Shown: piece by piece, positions 18,090 to 28,123 of the stretch
Position numbering within the stretch: the stretch's first letter is position 1
Layout of the letters: each line of letters starts with the position of its first letter
DNA from: Oceanospirillum beijerinckii DSM 7166
GTDB taxonomy: Bacteria; Pseudomonadota; Gammaproteobacteria; Pseudomonadales; Halomonadaceae
Direction of reading: 5' to 3'
DNA: 64,000 nucleotides
Assembly: GCF_000422425.1 (NCBI RefSeq)
Contig: NZ_AULT01000030.1
Coordinates: 1-64,000, forward strand
Translations under genes and position numbers: made by a program
The notes under the pieces: generated by a model
Database searches by the model: none
What the model was told of the DNA's origin: nothing
What the model saw: only the letters and a program-made list of their open reading frames with translations

Positions 18090-18695
18090 TCAGCGGGTCA
18101 TCTTCTTTTTCATCTTTTTCTGGCCGTTCCACACTTCTCGATTGGTCGTCATATTGATCAGTTTCAAATCAACCTGATAAGTTTTGACCTTGGTTTTTCC
18201 CAACTGGTCGATAAATGCATTGATGGTGCCAGACAGCGCAAAATTAGCACCGACCTCCTGCCCCATCGCGGCCTGAGTTTCACTGGAAGCGTTAAGCTCC
18301 TGGTCTTTACGCTCTTCACGGATGAAATCCCGCTCATCACCACTGACGACAAAATCCACATCACCGGAGCGCAGCAAGGCACGCTTGATATCATTAACAA
18401 AGGTTTCGGTGGGGATATGCTCATCGGTTTTATTGCGAATAGACTGAATAATTACTGTGGGTTTACGGTCATCATCACTGTCTGTCTTATAGCGACTGAT
18501 CCAGGGAAAAGTCAGCATATCCTGCATCATTTCCTGAGAAACCAAACGGGAATCTTCATCGTTCCAGCGGTCCGTCAGAGCGATCTCCTGATTCACATCA
18601 ACACGCTCAACCCTAGGGTTATTGCTGCCACAGCCGACCAGCACCAGGCTTGATCCCAGTACCCATGGAGCGACCCAGCGGATCAGTTTATTCAT
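18090..18695 (-). CDS. lpoB: LpoB-type lipoprotein (penicillin-binding protein activator)
   Basis: A 201-residue lipoprotein. The start at Met 18695 is preceded by AAGGAGTCAGCAAT. The signal ends SLVLVGCGS, giving the lipidated Cys. The rest matches the LpoB family: PTVIIQSIRNKTDEHIPTE, then FVNDIKRALLRSG and, near the end, YQVDLKLINMTTNREVWNG. In E. coli LpoB crosses the periplasm to activate PBP1B during peptidoglycan synthesis. This homologue sits in the COG3014/LpoB/LPP20 set, whose members may have a role distinct from PBP1B activation, so the symbol is by family only. Confidence 0.83.
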   Translation of the reverse strand: MNKLIRWVAPWVLGSSLVLVGCGSNNPRVERVDVNQEIALTDRWNDEDSRLVSQEMMQDMLTFPWISRYKTDSDDDRKPTVIIQSIRNKTDEHIPTETFVNDIKRALLRSGDVDFVVSGDERDFIREERKDQELNASSETQAAMGQEVGANFALSGTINAFIDQLGKTKVKTYQVDLKLINMTTNREVWNGQKKMKKKMTR

Positions 18696-18752
18696 ATTGC
18701 TGACTCCTTTGCTTGTGCTTTTGATAGTTAGTCCTATGACTGACACGCAGCC

Positions 18753-20561
18753 TTAAAAACCTGTGGGGTTAAAGGTCCGTACATTCAAAATTGTTAATTC
18801 ATCGGCCACCAATTTGACGGTGTATATCTGCTCAACTGGCAGTCCCGCTCTGCTTCCTGCGTCTCCTGTTTCAGACCACTCCGTATGAAGGCTCACTTTA
18901 TACTCTCCCGGTGGCAGCTGTATGCGCTGCAGACGAATATGATGAGGCAAGAGTAACCAGCTGCGGGTATCAGCATTAGTCGTTGACGCAGTTAATAGCT
19001 TACTGCCCAAGCGGGCCCATTTACCCAGATCTTTTAGTGCCTCCTGCGCTGTACGATTACGCAGTGTTTCACGCGCCATGGCTGCATAGAGATCGCGACG
19101 CGCCTCAACCACCTGCTGCAATAAACCCAACATAGCGACGGAGTCGGCAGGCATTAAAGCCAAACTCTGTGCCTGAGTTTGCTTCTGATTTGATTCAAGG
19201 TGTTGAATATCCCGAGAGGATGGGCTCACGATTAGTTCAGATTTCTTTATCGGTTGCCCAGGCATAGGGAAGTAGGGGATAGCGACACGTATTCCAGGTT
19301 CTCCCAGGGTTTGATCAAGACCACTCTTTCCCACTGTCGACCATATAGGTTTCAACGTCGTCGACTGGCTGTTGTACAACACGCCTTCACTATCCAGAAT
19401 AGAACCGTCATAAAAGTCCCGTACCAAATTGTAGAGTCCCTTATCAGCGTATAGCAGATAGAACCAGGCGGCTTGCTCTCTACGCTGCTTTCGGTTGCCC
19501 AAGGGTATCGGGCGCAGCACCAGACGTTGACTATTTTTATTGATCATCAGATGCATATTAAGTATCTGACGTTGTGGCGACAGATCCACATGCTGCAACA
19601 CCAACAGTTCAGCCTGTCCTGGCTGGTAGTAACCTTCTTGCCGCAGCCCTTTTTCTTTAACCAGACGCCGCCAGGTTTGCTCATAACCACCCGCTTTTTG
19701 CATCATACGTACGGTATCCTGCCAGGCCTGATCTTCTATCTCTGAGCCCAGATTGTATTGCTCACGATATCCGGCTTCATATAACGTCGCGGCTCTTTGA
19801 TAGCTGATACGAGCATTATCCAACTCACCATACTGCTCATACATGGCACCCATCACATAATGGGCAAAAGCCTGATCACGATAGATCAGTTGCTCCATAT
19901 CCAGCACTTCGCCAGTCAGCTGATCAAACACATCCAGCAGTTGTTTAAACCACTGCTCATCATCGGTATAAGCCTCACGGTAACCCCCTACCTGCAGTAC
20001 CTGTTCATCCAGTAACAGCTGTAAGCGCCTATTTTCCACTCGTGCACCATCCAAATAACGGTTCTGCTTTGCTCCCTTTGTTTGTTCCTGGGCCAACATC
20101 AGGTAATTCAGCATCTTGGTGTAATACAGGAAAACCCGCTCGTATATCTGCCCCTTATAGGTCGCATGTCCTGGATGCGTCATGGCCGTAATCAGCAAAT
20201 CCTGCAGCTCCGTTTGATATTGGCGCTCAGCTATCTCGTGGGCTTGCTCTAATAACTGATTGCTGTCCTTATAACGCTGATCCAGATGAGCGATCATGCC
20301 CCTTTCGAGATAGTAGAGCAGTCGGTCCTGCCCCCAGGGGGACAGGGTTTCCTCTGCGACCTTGTCTGCTGCGCTGTAATTTTGCTGACGGGCGTCATCC
20401 AAGAAACTTTTTACGCTATCACCATAAGTACTGCAGCCAGAGATCTGGGCACCCAGCAGTAGTGTCAAGAGTACCGACAATTGTCGACTCTTAAACTGTT
20501 GTGTTACAGGCAGAGATACGCAGGCTAACTTGCGCCGGAAGAAAGTTGCGCTCAGTAGCAT
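18753..20561 (-). CDS. COG3014-family lipoprotein, TPR-like
   Basis: About 602 residues from Met 20561. The frame is open further upstream to 20660, overlapping the hydrolase gene, and the true start is uncertain. A hydrophobic stretch (LSVLLTLLLGAQISGC) ends in a lipobox-like Cys. The body is helical with TPR-like repeats (LLYYLERGMIAHLDQRYKDS; AHYVMGAMYEQYGELDNAR). It contains central beta segments (LLVLQHVDLSPQR; IRVAIPYFPMPGQP) and ends in an IgG-like fold. Family members are encoded next to LpoB and LPP20 proteins, as here (57 bases before lpoB), which points to a shared outer-membrane task. No enzymatic motif is seen. Confidence 0.8.
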   Translation of the reverse strand: MLLSATFFRRKLACVSLPVTQQFKSRQLSVLLTLLLGAQISGCSTYGDSVKSFLDDARQQNYSAADKVAEETLSPWGQDRLLYYLERGMIAHLDQRYKDSNQLLEQAHEIAERQYQTELQDLLITAMTHPGHATYKGQIYERVFLYYTKMLNYLMLAQEQTKGAKQNRYLDGARVENRRLQLLLDEQVLQVGGYREAYTDDEQWFKQLLDVFDQLTGEVLDMEQLIYRDQAFAHYVMGAMYEQYGELDNARISYQRAATLYEAGYREQYNLGSEIEDQAWQDTVRMMQKAGGYEQTWRRLVKEKGLRQEGYYQPGQAELLVLQHVDLSPQRQILNMHLMINKNSQRLVLRPIPLGNRKQRREQAAWFYLLYADKGLYNLVRDFYDGSILDSEGVLYNSQSTTLKPIWSTVGKSGLDQTLGEPGIRVAIPYFPMPGQPIKKSELIVSPSSRDIQHLESNQKQTQAQSLALMPADSVAMLGLLQQVVEARRDLYAAMARETLRNRTAQEALKDLGKWARLGSKLLTASTTNADTRSWLLLPHHIRLQRIQLPPGEYKVSLHTEWSETGDAGSRAGLPVEQIYTVKLVADELTILNVRTFNPTGF

Positions 20562-20623
20562 AAGCCGAGCGACAGTCGATGATAACAAGACTCCCTTCCT
20601 GAAGCTGAATAGTGGTGGAGAGG

Positions 20624-21607
20624 CTAATCCTGCAGGAATTGCCACAGCCGATTTAACCAAAGCAGCCTGATGTCATCCGATTCATTCACCATATGATGTC
20701 TGACCTGAGGGAAAAAGCTCAGCTGGGCCTGAGGAAATTTCTGTCTTAGTAATTGGGTATTAAAACGCCAATCCACAGTTCTGTCCTCTTCTCCCTGCAA
20801 AATCAACACCCGACAAGAGAGAGGGTCTGCGTTTTCAATCATGGGAATCCAGTTTTTTAATGCTTTGACCCAGTCCACAGCCAGATACCTGGGCTGCAGA
20901 GGGTCATCTCTCAGAAAGGCAAGAAAGTCATCATTATGACTGTTTCTGGAATAACCACGCTTGATACGCTTAAGAAAAGGAGACAATAGCTGATAGCTCA
21001 ACAGGCCCTGCTGCCAGTTAGCGGGTTTAACCAGCGGTGCCAATAGCACCGTACTCTCAAAGTTAAACTGATGTTGGAGATCACTGTTTAACCACCAATC
21101 AATGGCAACAGCACCACCGGTGCTTTGCCCGATCAAATTATAAGGCCCGGGGCAGTACGGGTAGGTTTGTTGAATCACCTGCCAGAGCGCCTGAGTGTAT
21201 TGCTGAAAGGTGATAATAGAAGCCCGAAGGCCCGACGACAGTCCATGCCCTGGCAGATCTAAGCCAACAACAGTATACCCCTTGCCCAGCAGAGCCTGTA
21301 TCAGGTGACGATAGATCCCAAGGTGGTCGTAATAACCGTGTACAACATAAAAAGTGCCTGGAGAGCTCTTCTGAATCACTCCCGCCTCTTCATCCCGACA
21401 GGGCCGCCAGCACTGATAAACAACTTCATACTCACCTGAACGGACGCAACCCTGCTGATAACCAGCGCCAGAGAAAGGCGCCAATTGATAGAAGTTAAGA
21501 TAATGCTGTTGCTGGCGCTTAAGCCACTCACAAAGGGGCCGCTGATGCAGCAAACTTTCACGCAGTGCTGCGGCCTTGAAAGGTTCGCTGTCTAAACCTG
21601 AGAGCAT
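20624..21607 (-). CDS. Alpha/beta hydrolase (monoacylglycerol lipase-like)
   Basis: A 327-residue hydrolase of the serine aminopeptidase S33 / lysophospholipase type. After a 75-residue lead comes the family core: VVHGYYDHLGIYRHL forms the oxyanion region, LDLPGHGLSSG follows, and the nucleophile elbow is IGQSTGG. The acid lies in LQGEEDRTVDW and the catalytic His in QVRHHMVNES. The likely substrates are monoacylglycerols or lysophospholipids. There is no signal peptide, so it acts in the cytoplasm. It starts two bases after the stop of the cyclase gene and overlaps the possible long start of the COG3014 gene, so these genes are in one operon. Confidence 0.85.
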   Translation of the reverse strand: MLSGLDSEPFKAAALRESLLHQRPLCEWLKRQQQHYLNFYQLAPFSGAGYQQGCVRSGEYEVVYQCWRPCRDEEAGVIQKSSPGTFYVVHGYYDHLGIYRHLIQALLGKGYTVVGLDLPGHGLSSGLRASIITFQQYTQALWQVIQQTYPYCPGPYNLIGQSTGGAVAIDWWLNSDLQHQFNFESTVLLAPLVKPANWQQGLLSYQLLSPFLKRIKRGYSRNSHNDDFLAFLRDDPLQPRYLAVDWVKALKNWIPMIENADPLSCRVLILQGEEDRTVDWRFNTQLLRQKFPQAQLSFFPQVRHHMVNESDDIRLLWLNRLWQFLQD

Positions 21608-21609
21608 AC

Positions 21610-23214
21610 TTATCCTTGTTCAGAGGGTGGCTCGCTACCATGGGTCTCATGATAAAAAGCAAATGCGTTTTTACCCTGCCGCTTAGCCTGATACATCGCA
21701 ATATCGGCATATTGCAGCAACTCAACACTGCTCGTTGCGTGCATAGGTGCACAAGCAATACCGATACTGGCGGAGATGCAAAGTGCATGACCAGAAATTT
21801 TAAAAGGCATCGCCATCTGCTGCAAAATGGACTCGCCAAGCTGCTCCAGCTTCAAAGCCAGTTCATCAAGCGTCAAGTCCAACGTACTATCATCAATCAA
21901 AATCGCAAACTCATCACCGCCTAAACGCGCCACCAGCACATCGGGAGGCACCACATTTAACATACGTTTCGCCACCACCACGAGCAATTGATCCCCGACC
22001 AGGTGGCCCCAGGTATCGTTGACCAGTTTAAAACCATCCAGATCGATAAATAACAGGGACAATCTGGGATGCGGCTGCTCAATAAAGTACCGGTCAATAT
22101 CCTGCTGAAAGCGATTGCGATTGGCTAAACCTGTCAGGTGATCGACATTAGCCTGATGCTCAATCAACTGGTAAGCCTGATTCAACTGGGTGATATCCGA
22201 TAGTACCAGCAAGTGCCCCTGATACTCACTCAGCTCGTCATACTGAGGTACCGCAGTAATCAGTATATCAATGCGGCCTCTGGGCAAATGAAAGCAGGCC
22301 TGAAGCTCTCTGATTACCTCTTCCTTTAGCAGAGCCTGCTCCAGGACCTGATGCACAGATTTAGAGCCATGATCGTCCAAGTAACGCCAAAGCGACGTGC
22401 CCAGTAGCTGATCGGGTGCAAAGCCCAGTTCTTTGCAGAAGTAATCAGACACCTCTAATATCTTTCCCTGCATATTCACACTCAGCATCAATGCCGGTGT
22501 ACTATGGTAAAGAGTACGATAACGACTGCGACTCAACTCCAGCTGCCGCTCCTTCACGCTCAGGGATTCCTGCATCAGATTATACTGGTGAATGATATAC
22601 CCGATCTCATCATCGGAGCGCCATTGTACCGGTTGTAACACCCCTTTGGCCTGGCTCTGCTTCATCGCCAGTAATAACTCCGACAGAGGTTTATGGATCA
22701 CATAACGACTGATCAACAGGACACACACCAGAAAGCCTGCACTCATAAAAACGATCAGTATCAACTCCTGGAATACCCGCCCGAGTAATTCATCACGCAA
22801 GCGTTGACGACCAAAGCTAATCTGCAACAGGCCGGCACTCTGCTCGATATGGGCATTATGATAAAAAATCCTCTGACTACGTCGATCAACACGCTCATTG
22901 TCAGCCACATTACCTTTCACCAGTACCTCGTTTCCTCCTTCATCCAGAATGAGGACCTGTACGATATCCGGGTCAGTCATTGCAACGGAAACCAACTGCA
23001 CCAAGGTTTCATATTGATAGTTCCATAGCGGCTCTCCCAACACCTGTGCAAGGGCCGCAGATAAGGCTTTTTCTTTCTCCTGCAGCTGATTTTCAAAACG
23101 CTCTATAGACAGAAACGCAAAAACACCGATCGTCATTAAAGCGATACCCAACACAATAGGCATTAAGCTGAGAAAGAATTTACTATGCAAAGACCTGACA
23201 CCCATCCAGAGCAA
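21610..23214 (-). CDS. Membrane diguanylate cyclase with PAS domain
   Basis: A 534-residue sensor cyclase. Two membrane segments (about 15-35 and 135-160) enclose a periplasmic region of roughly 100 residues. They are followed by HAMP-like (160-215), PAS (about 230-340, e.g. YHSTPALMLSVNMQGKILEV) and GGDEF (about 350-520) domains. The active site near residue 427 is intact (RLGGDEF). The RxxD inhibitory site expected a few residues before it reads PPD without the Arg, so product inhibition at that site is probably absent. It lies 40 bases downstream of the periplasmic binding protein gene, which may act as its ligand sensor. Confidence 0.93.
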   Translation of the reverse strand: MLWMGVRSLHSKFFLSLMPIVLGIALMTIGVFAFLSIERFENQLQEKEKALSAALAQVLGEPLWNYQYETLVQLVSVAMTDPDIVQVLILDEGGNEVLVKGNVADNERVDRRSQRIFYHNAHIEQSAGLLQISFGRQRLRDELLGRVFQELILIVFMSAGFLVCVLLISRYVIHKPLSELLLAMKQSQAKGVLQPVQWRSDDEIGYIIHQYNLMQESLSVKERQLELSRSRYRTLYHSTPALMLSVNMQGKILEVSDYFCKELGFAPDQLLGTSLWRYLDDHGSKSVHQVLEQALLKEEVIRELQACFHLPRGRIDILITAVPQYDELSEYQGHLLVLSDITQLNQAYQLIEHQANVDHLTGLANRNRFQQDIDRYFIEQPHPRLSLLFIDLDGFKLVNDTWGHLVGDQLLVVVAKRMLNVVPPDVLVARLGGDEFAILIDDSTLDLTLDELALKLEQLGESILQQMAMPFKISGHALCISASIGIACAPMHATSSVELLQYADIAMYQAKRQGKNAFAFYHETHGSEPPSEQG

Positions 23215-23254
23215 GGCAACCCTCCTATTCTCTAATAAAGTGATCGAATCAAAC

Positions 23255-24472
23255 TTAATCCGCTACAGCTTTAATCAGATGCTCCAGCCCAAAGGGATAC
23301 TGCTGCAAACGAGGATTTTTCCACCGACTAAAATAACTAAAATCCACCTTGCGCCAATCCCGCTCCGCAAACACCTGCATAAAGCGCTCGATATTACGCT
23401 TATCGATAGCAGACATAGGGAAACTGAGCCGGTAACCCTGTTGGGCAAAATCAAAGCCTTCCGCATAATCTCTTAGTAGCACCATGGTCCAGGCTCCTGC
23501 CAGAAAATGACCGCCGTCTGTAAGAACCAAGTCACCGCTCTGCACCATATCCAGCCCTTCTGGGGACCAGTTTAAACCTGCAAGAAAGATATCCTTACCA
23601 GGTTCAAGCCCCTTTTCCCTTAGCGCTTTAATCGCTCCTGCGGCGATAGGATCATTGGCGGCCCATAAACTATGGGGATGAATCTGGTTACGCTCGGCCC
23701 ATTGCAGATAACGCTCCGTCATGACCTTCGCATCTCTGGCATTCCAGTTGGCATACAGCAGGCGATCGAGAATCACATCCGGGTCAGCCTGAACCCGCTT
23801 TAACATACCCTCTGTGCGCAGAATCGAAGCCGGTGTCACCTTATCCCCTGCAATCGCTAATAAATGTACCGGGGTGCCAAAGCGTTGCTTGGCTCGCTCA
23901 ATAATACGATCCGCCATACGAAAACCCGCACGGTAATTATCGGGGGTGATACTGCCGATCCAGTATGGGTACTTTTCTCTGGGTTGCCCCATGCGCTCCA
24001 GCTGACTGCCAAAAAAATCATTCAGCAGCAGCAAGGTTTTTACCTGCTTTTCATTCGCCATTTTGACGATCTCTTCTGCCGACTGCTCTTCATTCACCAG
24101 TACCAGATAATCCGGCAGCTGTTTTTCGGTCAGCAACTGAGAACCGATCGCCTGCATGCGTATACGGTTTCGCTGGGCGTAATACACCTTCAGTTCAATA
24201 TCCAGATCATCTGCTGCAGCTTGCATGGTCGCGGTGACCATATCCCAAAAGCGCTCACCTTGTTTACCGGGGTTAATAAAACTGACCTGCAGTGAGCCAG
24301 CCCATACAGGAAATGCCAGGCAAAGCAACGCAATCAGAACCATTGGACCCAGTATCGTTTGGGTAACATGTAGTATTCGGGAAACATGTAGTATTCGGAA
24401 AACATGAGCCATTCGAGTAAGAACAGCCGTTCGAAAAAGACCAACCCACTGCCACATTGCACAGATCCCCAT
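23255..24472 (-). CDS. Periplasmic sugar-binding-type protein (ABC-type substrate binding)
   Basis: Up to 405 residues; several in-frame starts are possible (24472, 24457, 24412) and none has a strong ribosome binding site. A hydrophobic segment (about 41-57, ending FPVWAGS) acts as signal peptide. The mature part is a type-I periplasmic binding fold of the LacI/LuxP class: SFINPGKQGERFWDMV, then ADRIIERAKQRFG, then LWAANDPIAAGAIKALREKG. No ABC permease or ATPase is encoded nearby. The next gene is a membrane cyclase, so a LuxP-like role as ligand sensor for that cyclase is plausible. The region before the hydrophobic core carries 18-base direct repeats (24365-24415). Confidence 0.82.
   Translation of the reverse strand: MGICAMWQWVGLFRTAVLTRMAHVFRILHVSRILHVTQTILGPMVLIALLCLAFPVWAGSLQVSFINPGKQGERFWDMVTATMQAAADDLDIELKVYYAQRNRIRMQAIGSQLLTEKQLPDYLVLVNEEQSAEEIVKMANEKQVKTLLLLNDFFGSQLERMGQPREKYPYWIGSITPDNYRAGFRMADRIIERAKQRFGTPVHLLAIAGDKVTPASILRTEGMLKRVQADPDVILDRLLYANWNARDAKVMTERYLQWAERNQIHPHSLWAANDPIAAGAIKALREKGLEPGKDIFLAGLNWSPEGLDMVQSGDLVLTDGGHFLAGAWTMVLLRDYAEGFDFAQQGYRLSFPMSAIDKRNIERFMQVFAERDWRKVDFSYFSRWKNPRLQQYPFGLEHLIKAVAD
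24365..24415 (-). repeat. 18-bp tandem repeat in the 5' part of a gene
   Basis: AACATGTAGTATTCGG occurs twice in a row (about 24366 and 24383) and a third, diverged copy reads AACATGAGCCATTCG. The period is near 18 bases, so the reading frame is kept and the N-terminus shows FRILHV / SRILHV. Confidence 0.7.
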
Positions 24473-24805
24473 TGTCGTGACCCGCTTATTTTTCCCGTGA
24501 TAAGCCGTCCAGTGTCAAATTAAAAGGCAAGCACTCAAAACTGAGCGTGTGTTTTATAAATATATGCCGTTACCGGCAAAAATACGGTTGTTTTTCGACT
24601 TTTTTCCTACCTGACGTGACCTGTCCGTCGCACTTTTCTCATTCATTAGGCGTACATATAGGGACAAAAAGCCTCTGTTTGGGTATCTTTAGCAGGCTAT
24701 GCATGAGTGGCATCATGCAATAACAACGCCGTCAGCCCTCTTCCCGCCGGCACACGGGATCAGGTAAACCACGGCCAAAAAAACAAATGTTAGAGGCACA
24801 TTTCC
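24473..24805. other. Upstream region of glcB with operator-like palindrome
   Basis: About 330 bases between the divergent binding-protein gene and glcB. The perfect palindrome TGCATGA-gtggca-TCATGCA spans 24700-24719, roughly 87 bases before the glcB start. AGAGGCAC before 24806 is the ribosome binding site. No gene was recognised. Confidence 0.5.
24700..24719. promoter_or_regulatory. Candidate operator of glcB
   Basis: A perfect inverted repeat with arms TGCATGA and TCATGCA and a six-base spacer, located before malate synthase. Its size fits a dimeric regulator site. The binding protein is unknown. Confidence 0.4.
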
Positions 24806-26977
24806 ATGACTGAACGCGTTCAGACAGGCAACCTGAGTGTTGCAAAAACGCTTTTTGATTTTATTAACAACGAAGCTGCACCCGGCACAGGTGTAGACGT
24901 TGCACAATTCTGGGCTCAGTTTGATGCCATCGTTCATGACCTGGCACCGCGTAACCGCGAGCTGCTGGAGAAACGTGAACAGCTGCAGGCTCAGATCGAC
25001 GAATGGCACCGTGGCCGTAAAGGCCAGGCCTTTAATCTGGAAGAGTACAAAGCCTTCCTGACGGATATCGGTTACCTGCTGCCTGTGGGTGAAGACTTTG
25101 AAGTCACGACTTCCAATGTCGACCCTGAGATGGCGACCATGGCCGGTCCTCAGCTGGTAGTACCTGTGATGAACGCCCGTTTTGCACTGAACGCGGCGAA
25201 CGCACGTTGGGGCAGCCTGTACGATGCACTGTACGGCACTGATGCCATCTCTGAAGAGGGTGGCGCGGAAAAGGGCCAGGGTTATAACCCGGCTCGTGGC
25301 GCTAAAGTGATCGCCTTTGCCCGTGACTTCCTGAATGAAGCGGCACCACTGGCGTCTTCTGATCACACAGAAGCGACTCTGTACGCCGTTAAAGACGGTG
25401 CACTGGTTGTGACCCTGAAAGACGGTTCTGAAACCAGTCTGGCTAACGCGGATCAGTTTGTCGGTTACACCGGTAACACTGAAGCCCCTGAGTCTGTCCT
25501 GCTGGTCAACAACGGCATGCACTTTGAGATTCAGATCGACCGCACGCACCAGATCGGTTCAGTTGACGCAGCAGGCGTCAAAGATATTGTCATGGAATCG
25601 GCACTGACCACCATTATGGACTGTGAAGACTCCGTTGCAGCGGTAGACGCTGACGACAAGGTTGTGGTTTACCGCAACTGGTTAGGCCTGATGAAAGGTG
25701 ACCTGACCGAAGAAGTAAGCAAAGGCGGTCAAACCTTTACCCGTCGCATTAACGGTGACCGCGAGTACACCGCTAAAGATGGCTCTACCCTGGCGCTTAA
25801 AGGCCGCAGCCTGATGTTCGTACGTAACGTGGGTCACCTGATGACCAACGGCGCGATTCTGGACAAAGACGGCAACGAAGTACCGGAAGGTATCATCGAT
25901 GGTCTGTGTACCTCTCTGATCGCTCTGCATGACCTGAAAGGTCTGGGTCAGTTCAGCAACACCACCACAGGTTCCATGTACATCGTAAAACCTAAGATGC
26001 ACGGTCCTGAAGAAGTGGCGTTTGCCAACGAGCTGTTTGCCCGTATCGAAGATGCACTGGGTATCGAGCGCTTCACCCTGAAAATGGGCATTATGGACGA
26101 AGAGCGTCGCACTACAGTTAACCTGAAAGAGTGTATCCGCGCAGCAAAAGAGCGTGTGGTATTCATCAACACAGGCTTCCTGGACCGTACCGGTGACGAG
26201 ATCCATACCTCTATGGAAGCCGGTCCTATGATCCGTAAAGGCGATATGAAAGCCACCCCATGGATCAACTCTTACGAGAACTGGAACGTTGATACTGGTC
26301 TGGCCTGTGGCCTGAGCGGTAAAGCCCAGATCGGTAAAGGCATGTGGCCAATCCCGGATCAGATGGCAAACATGCTGGAAGCCAAGATCGGTCACCCACT
26401 GTCCGGTGCTAACACCGCATGGGTTCCATCGCCAACGGCTGCGACGTTGCACGCTCTGCACTACCACAAAGTCGATGTATTCGCCCGTCAGGAAGAACTG
26501 CGTAACCGTGAGTTCGCCTCTCTGGACGATATTCTGACCATTCCGGTAGCAGAAAATCCAAACTGGTCTGCAGAAGAGATTCAGCAGGAACTGGATAACA
26601 ACGCTCAGGGTCTGCTGGGTTATGTTGTACGCTGGGTTGATCAGGGTGTGGGTTGTTCCAAGGTGCCGGACATCAATGATGTGGGCCTGATGGAAGACCG
26701 TGCGACTCTGCGCATCTCCAGCCAACATATCTGTAACTGGGTTCACCACGGCATCTGCTCTGAAGAGCAGGTAATGGAAACTCTGAAGCGTATGGCGGCT
26801 GTTGTTGATCGTCAGAACGCCAACGATCCAACGTATACACCGATGGCTCCAGGCTTTGATGGTGTAGCGTTTGAAGCCGCTTGCAAGCTGATCTTTGAAG
26901 GCACCAAGCAACCAAGTGGTTACACCGAACCGCTACTGCACGCTTGCCGTCTGAAGCTGAAAGCCCAACAGGCTTAA
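24806..26977 (+). CDS. glcB: Malate synthase G
   Basis: A 723-residue enzyme of full family length. It joins glyoxylate and acetyl-CoA to malate in the glyoxylate bypass and in glycolate use. Typical isoform-G segments are present: EHN-type N-terminal helical clasp, [47 protein letters not shown] and [14 protein letters not shown]. Codon use is strongly biased to major codons, pointing to high expression. It is monocistronic, with a terminator right after. No isocitrate lyase gene is in the window. Confidence 0.97.
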   Translation: MTERVQTGNLSVAKTLFDFINNEAAPGTGVDVAQFWAQFDAIVHDLAPRNRELLEKREQLQAQIDEWHRGRKGQAFNLEEYKAFLTDIGYLLPVGEDFEVTTSNVDPEMATMAGPQLVVPVMNARFALNAANARWGSLYDALYGTDAISEEGGAEKGQGYNPARGAKVIAFARDFLNEAAPLASSDHTEATLYAVKDGALVVTLKDGSETSLANADQFVGYTGNTEAPESVLLVNNGMHFEIQIDRTHQIGSVDAAGVKDIVMESALTTIMDCEDSVAAVDADDKVVVYRNWLGLMKGDLTEEVSKGGQTFTRRINGDREYTAKDGSTLALKGRSLMFVRNVGHLMTNGAILDKDGNEVPEGIIDGLCTSLIALHDLKGLGQFSNTTTGSMYIVKPKMHGPEEVAFANELFARIEDALGIERFTLKMGIMDEERRTTVNLKECIRAAKERVVFINTGFLDRTGDEIHTSMEAGPMIRKGDMKATPWINSYENWNVDTGLACGLSGKAQIGKGMWPIPDQMANMLEAKIGHPLSGANTAWVPSPTAATLHALHYHKVDVFARQEELRNREFASLDDILTIPVAENPNWSAEEIQQELDNNAQGLLGYVVRWVDQGVGCSKVPDINDVGLMEDRATLRISSQHICNWVHHGICSEEQVMETLKRMAAVVDRQNANDPTYTPMAPGFDGVAFEAACKLIFEGTKQPSGYTEPLLHACRLKLKAQQA

Positions 26978-27052
26978 TCAGCGGCTTTGCTTTAACGGTC
27001 TTGTAACGTTGCTTCCAATGTCCGAGTCGTTAAAGACTTAAAGCAGAAAAAC

Positions 27053-27090
27053 AAAGCCCGGTTGCTTTATGCAAGCAACCGGGCTTTTTA
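27053..27090. terminator. Bidirectional terminator between glcB and a cyclase gene
   Basis: AAAGCCCGGTTGC (27053-27065) pairs with GCAACCGGGCTTT (27074-27086) and is followed by more T, making a long strong hairpin between convergent genes. Confidence 0.92.
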
Positions 27091-27115
27091 TTGATTCAAG
27101 ACTACAATTACAATA

Positions 27116-27913
27116 TTACACACTGTGAATCTGACAACGTCCATTACGTTTGGCTTTGTAGAGACAGGTATCTGCCTGAATCAGGCCCTCCTGCAGATCA
27201 CCATGCTGGTCAACGCTTACAACCCCGGCGCTCAGGCTCATCTCTATCTCATGCTGTTTAATCCGCATAGGATGGGTCACCAGCATCCGGTTCACTTCCT
27301 GCAATTGGTCTATCAGCAGCCCTGGTTCCAATGAAGAAAGAAAGGCAAACTCTTCGCCTCCCAAGCGGGAAAGTAACGCCTCCGGTTCAAAGTTATCCGA
27401 TAACAGCTGCGCCATCTTCACTAGCACATGATCACCAATATCGTGACCGTATTCATCGTTAACCGACTTAAAAAAGTCCAGGTCGATCAGTACCAGGGTT
27501 TGCGGCCATTTGCTTAATCGCCTGTGACCTTCTTCAAAAAAAGCCCTGCGGTTCGACAAGCCCGTCAACATATCGTTATTGGCCTGCATCCTCAGCTCCA
27601 TCTCCAGTGCCTGGCACCGGGTCACCTCAGCCAACAGTTCTTCATGCTCATCCGCCAATACCTGGAATAAGCGAAAACAGAAAAAGGCAACCACAGGTGT
27701 AATCGTTAAAGGTGCCAGTATGGGCATCAACAGCGCTAGCTGTGATTCGAACAGCCGAACGTCCAACAACCAATAAACACCATAACAAAGCAACACAGCC
27801 CCCAGAGTAGAGGGCAATGTCATTTGAAGAATAAAGCGCACTAATCCCCTGCGGGCAATTAACAGGGCTTTTTCCCGTAACAGCTTGCTATTGTTATCTT
27901 TCATGGTAACCAT
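27116..27913 (-). CDS. Membrane diguanylate cyclase
   Basis: A 265-residue protein. Two closely spaced membrane helices (about 25-48 and 58-80) anchor it, followed by a short coiled linker (85-115) and a GGDEF domain (about 120-265). The site reads GGEEF near residue 183, and DLDFFKSVNDEYGHDIGD provides the metal and GTP contacts. It is therefore predicted active. There is no inhibitory RxxD in the usual place (the segment reads EPEALLSRL). No sensory domain other than the membrane pair is seen. Start at 27913 or 27904 is uncertain because both lack a clear ribosome binding site. Confidence 0.92.
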   Translation of the reverse strand: MVTMKDNNSKLLREKALLIARRGLVRFILQMTLPSTLGAVLLCYGVYWLLDVRLFESQLALLMPILAPLTITPVVAFFCFRLFQVLADEHEELLAEVTRCQALEMELRMQANNDMLTGLSNRRAFFEEGHRRLSKWPQTLVLIDLDFFKSVNDEYGHDIGDHVLVKMAQLLSDNFEPEALLSRLGGEEFAFLSSLEPGLLIDQLQEVNRMLVTHPMRIKQHEIEMSLSAGVVSVDQHGDLQEGLIQADTCLYKAKRNGRCQIHSV

Positions 27914-28123
27914 TGTTAAAGAACCAAGGCCCGTATTATACGCAAGGCCTATGTAAAGAGGTTCACTATGTTAATCGTATTTAGGGTGCTAAGAGAAGTA
28001 TCAGACCGCAAACCAACGGCAGAGTTTTAACGTAACACTCAAAGAGCACTAAGAAGAGAGACACTCAGGTCATTCTGAGCAACATATTTCTCTAAACATG
28101 CACGATCACGGAAAAGTAACGGT

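Noticed and set aside
24700-24719. Promoter assignment at the glcB palindrome
   Set aside because: The palindrome is real, but no convincing -35/-10 pair can be placed around it, so only an operator candidate is reported.
25682-26911. 409-codon frame antisense to glcB
   Set aside because: Shadow of strongly biased codon use in glcB. It has no ribosome binding site and a composition rich in His, Val and Phe without domain pattern.
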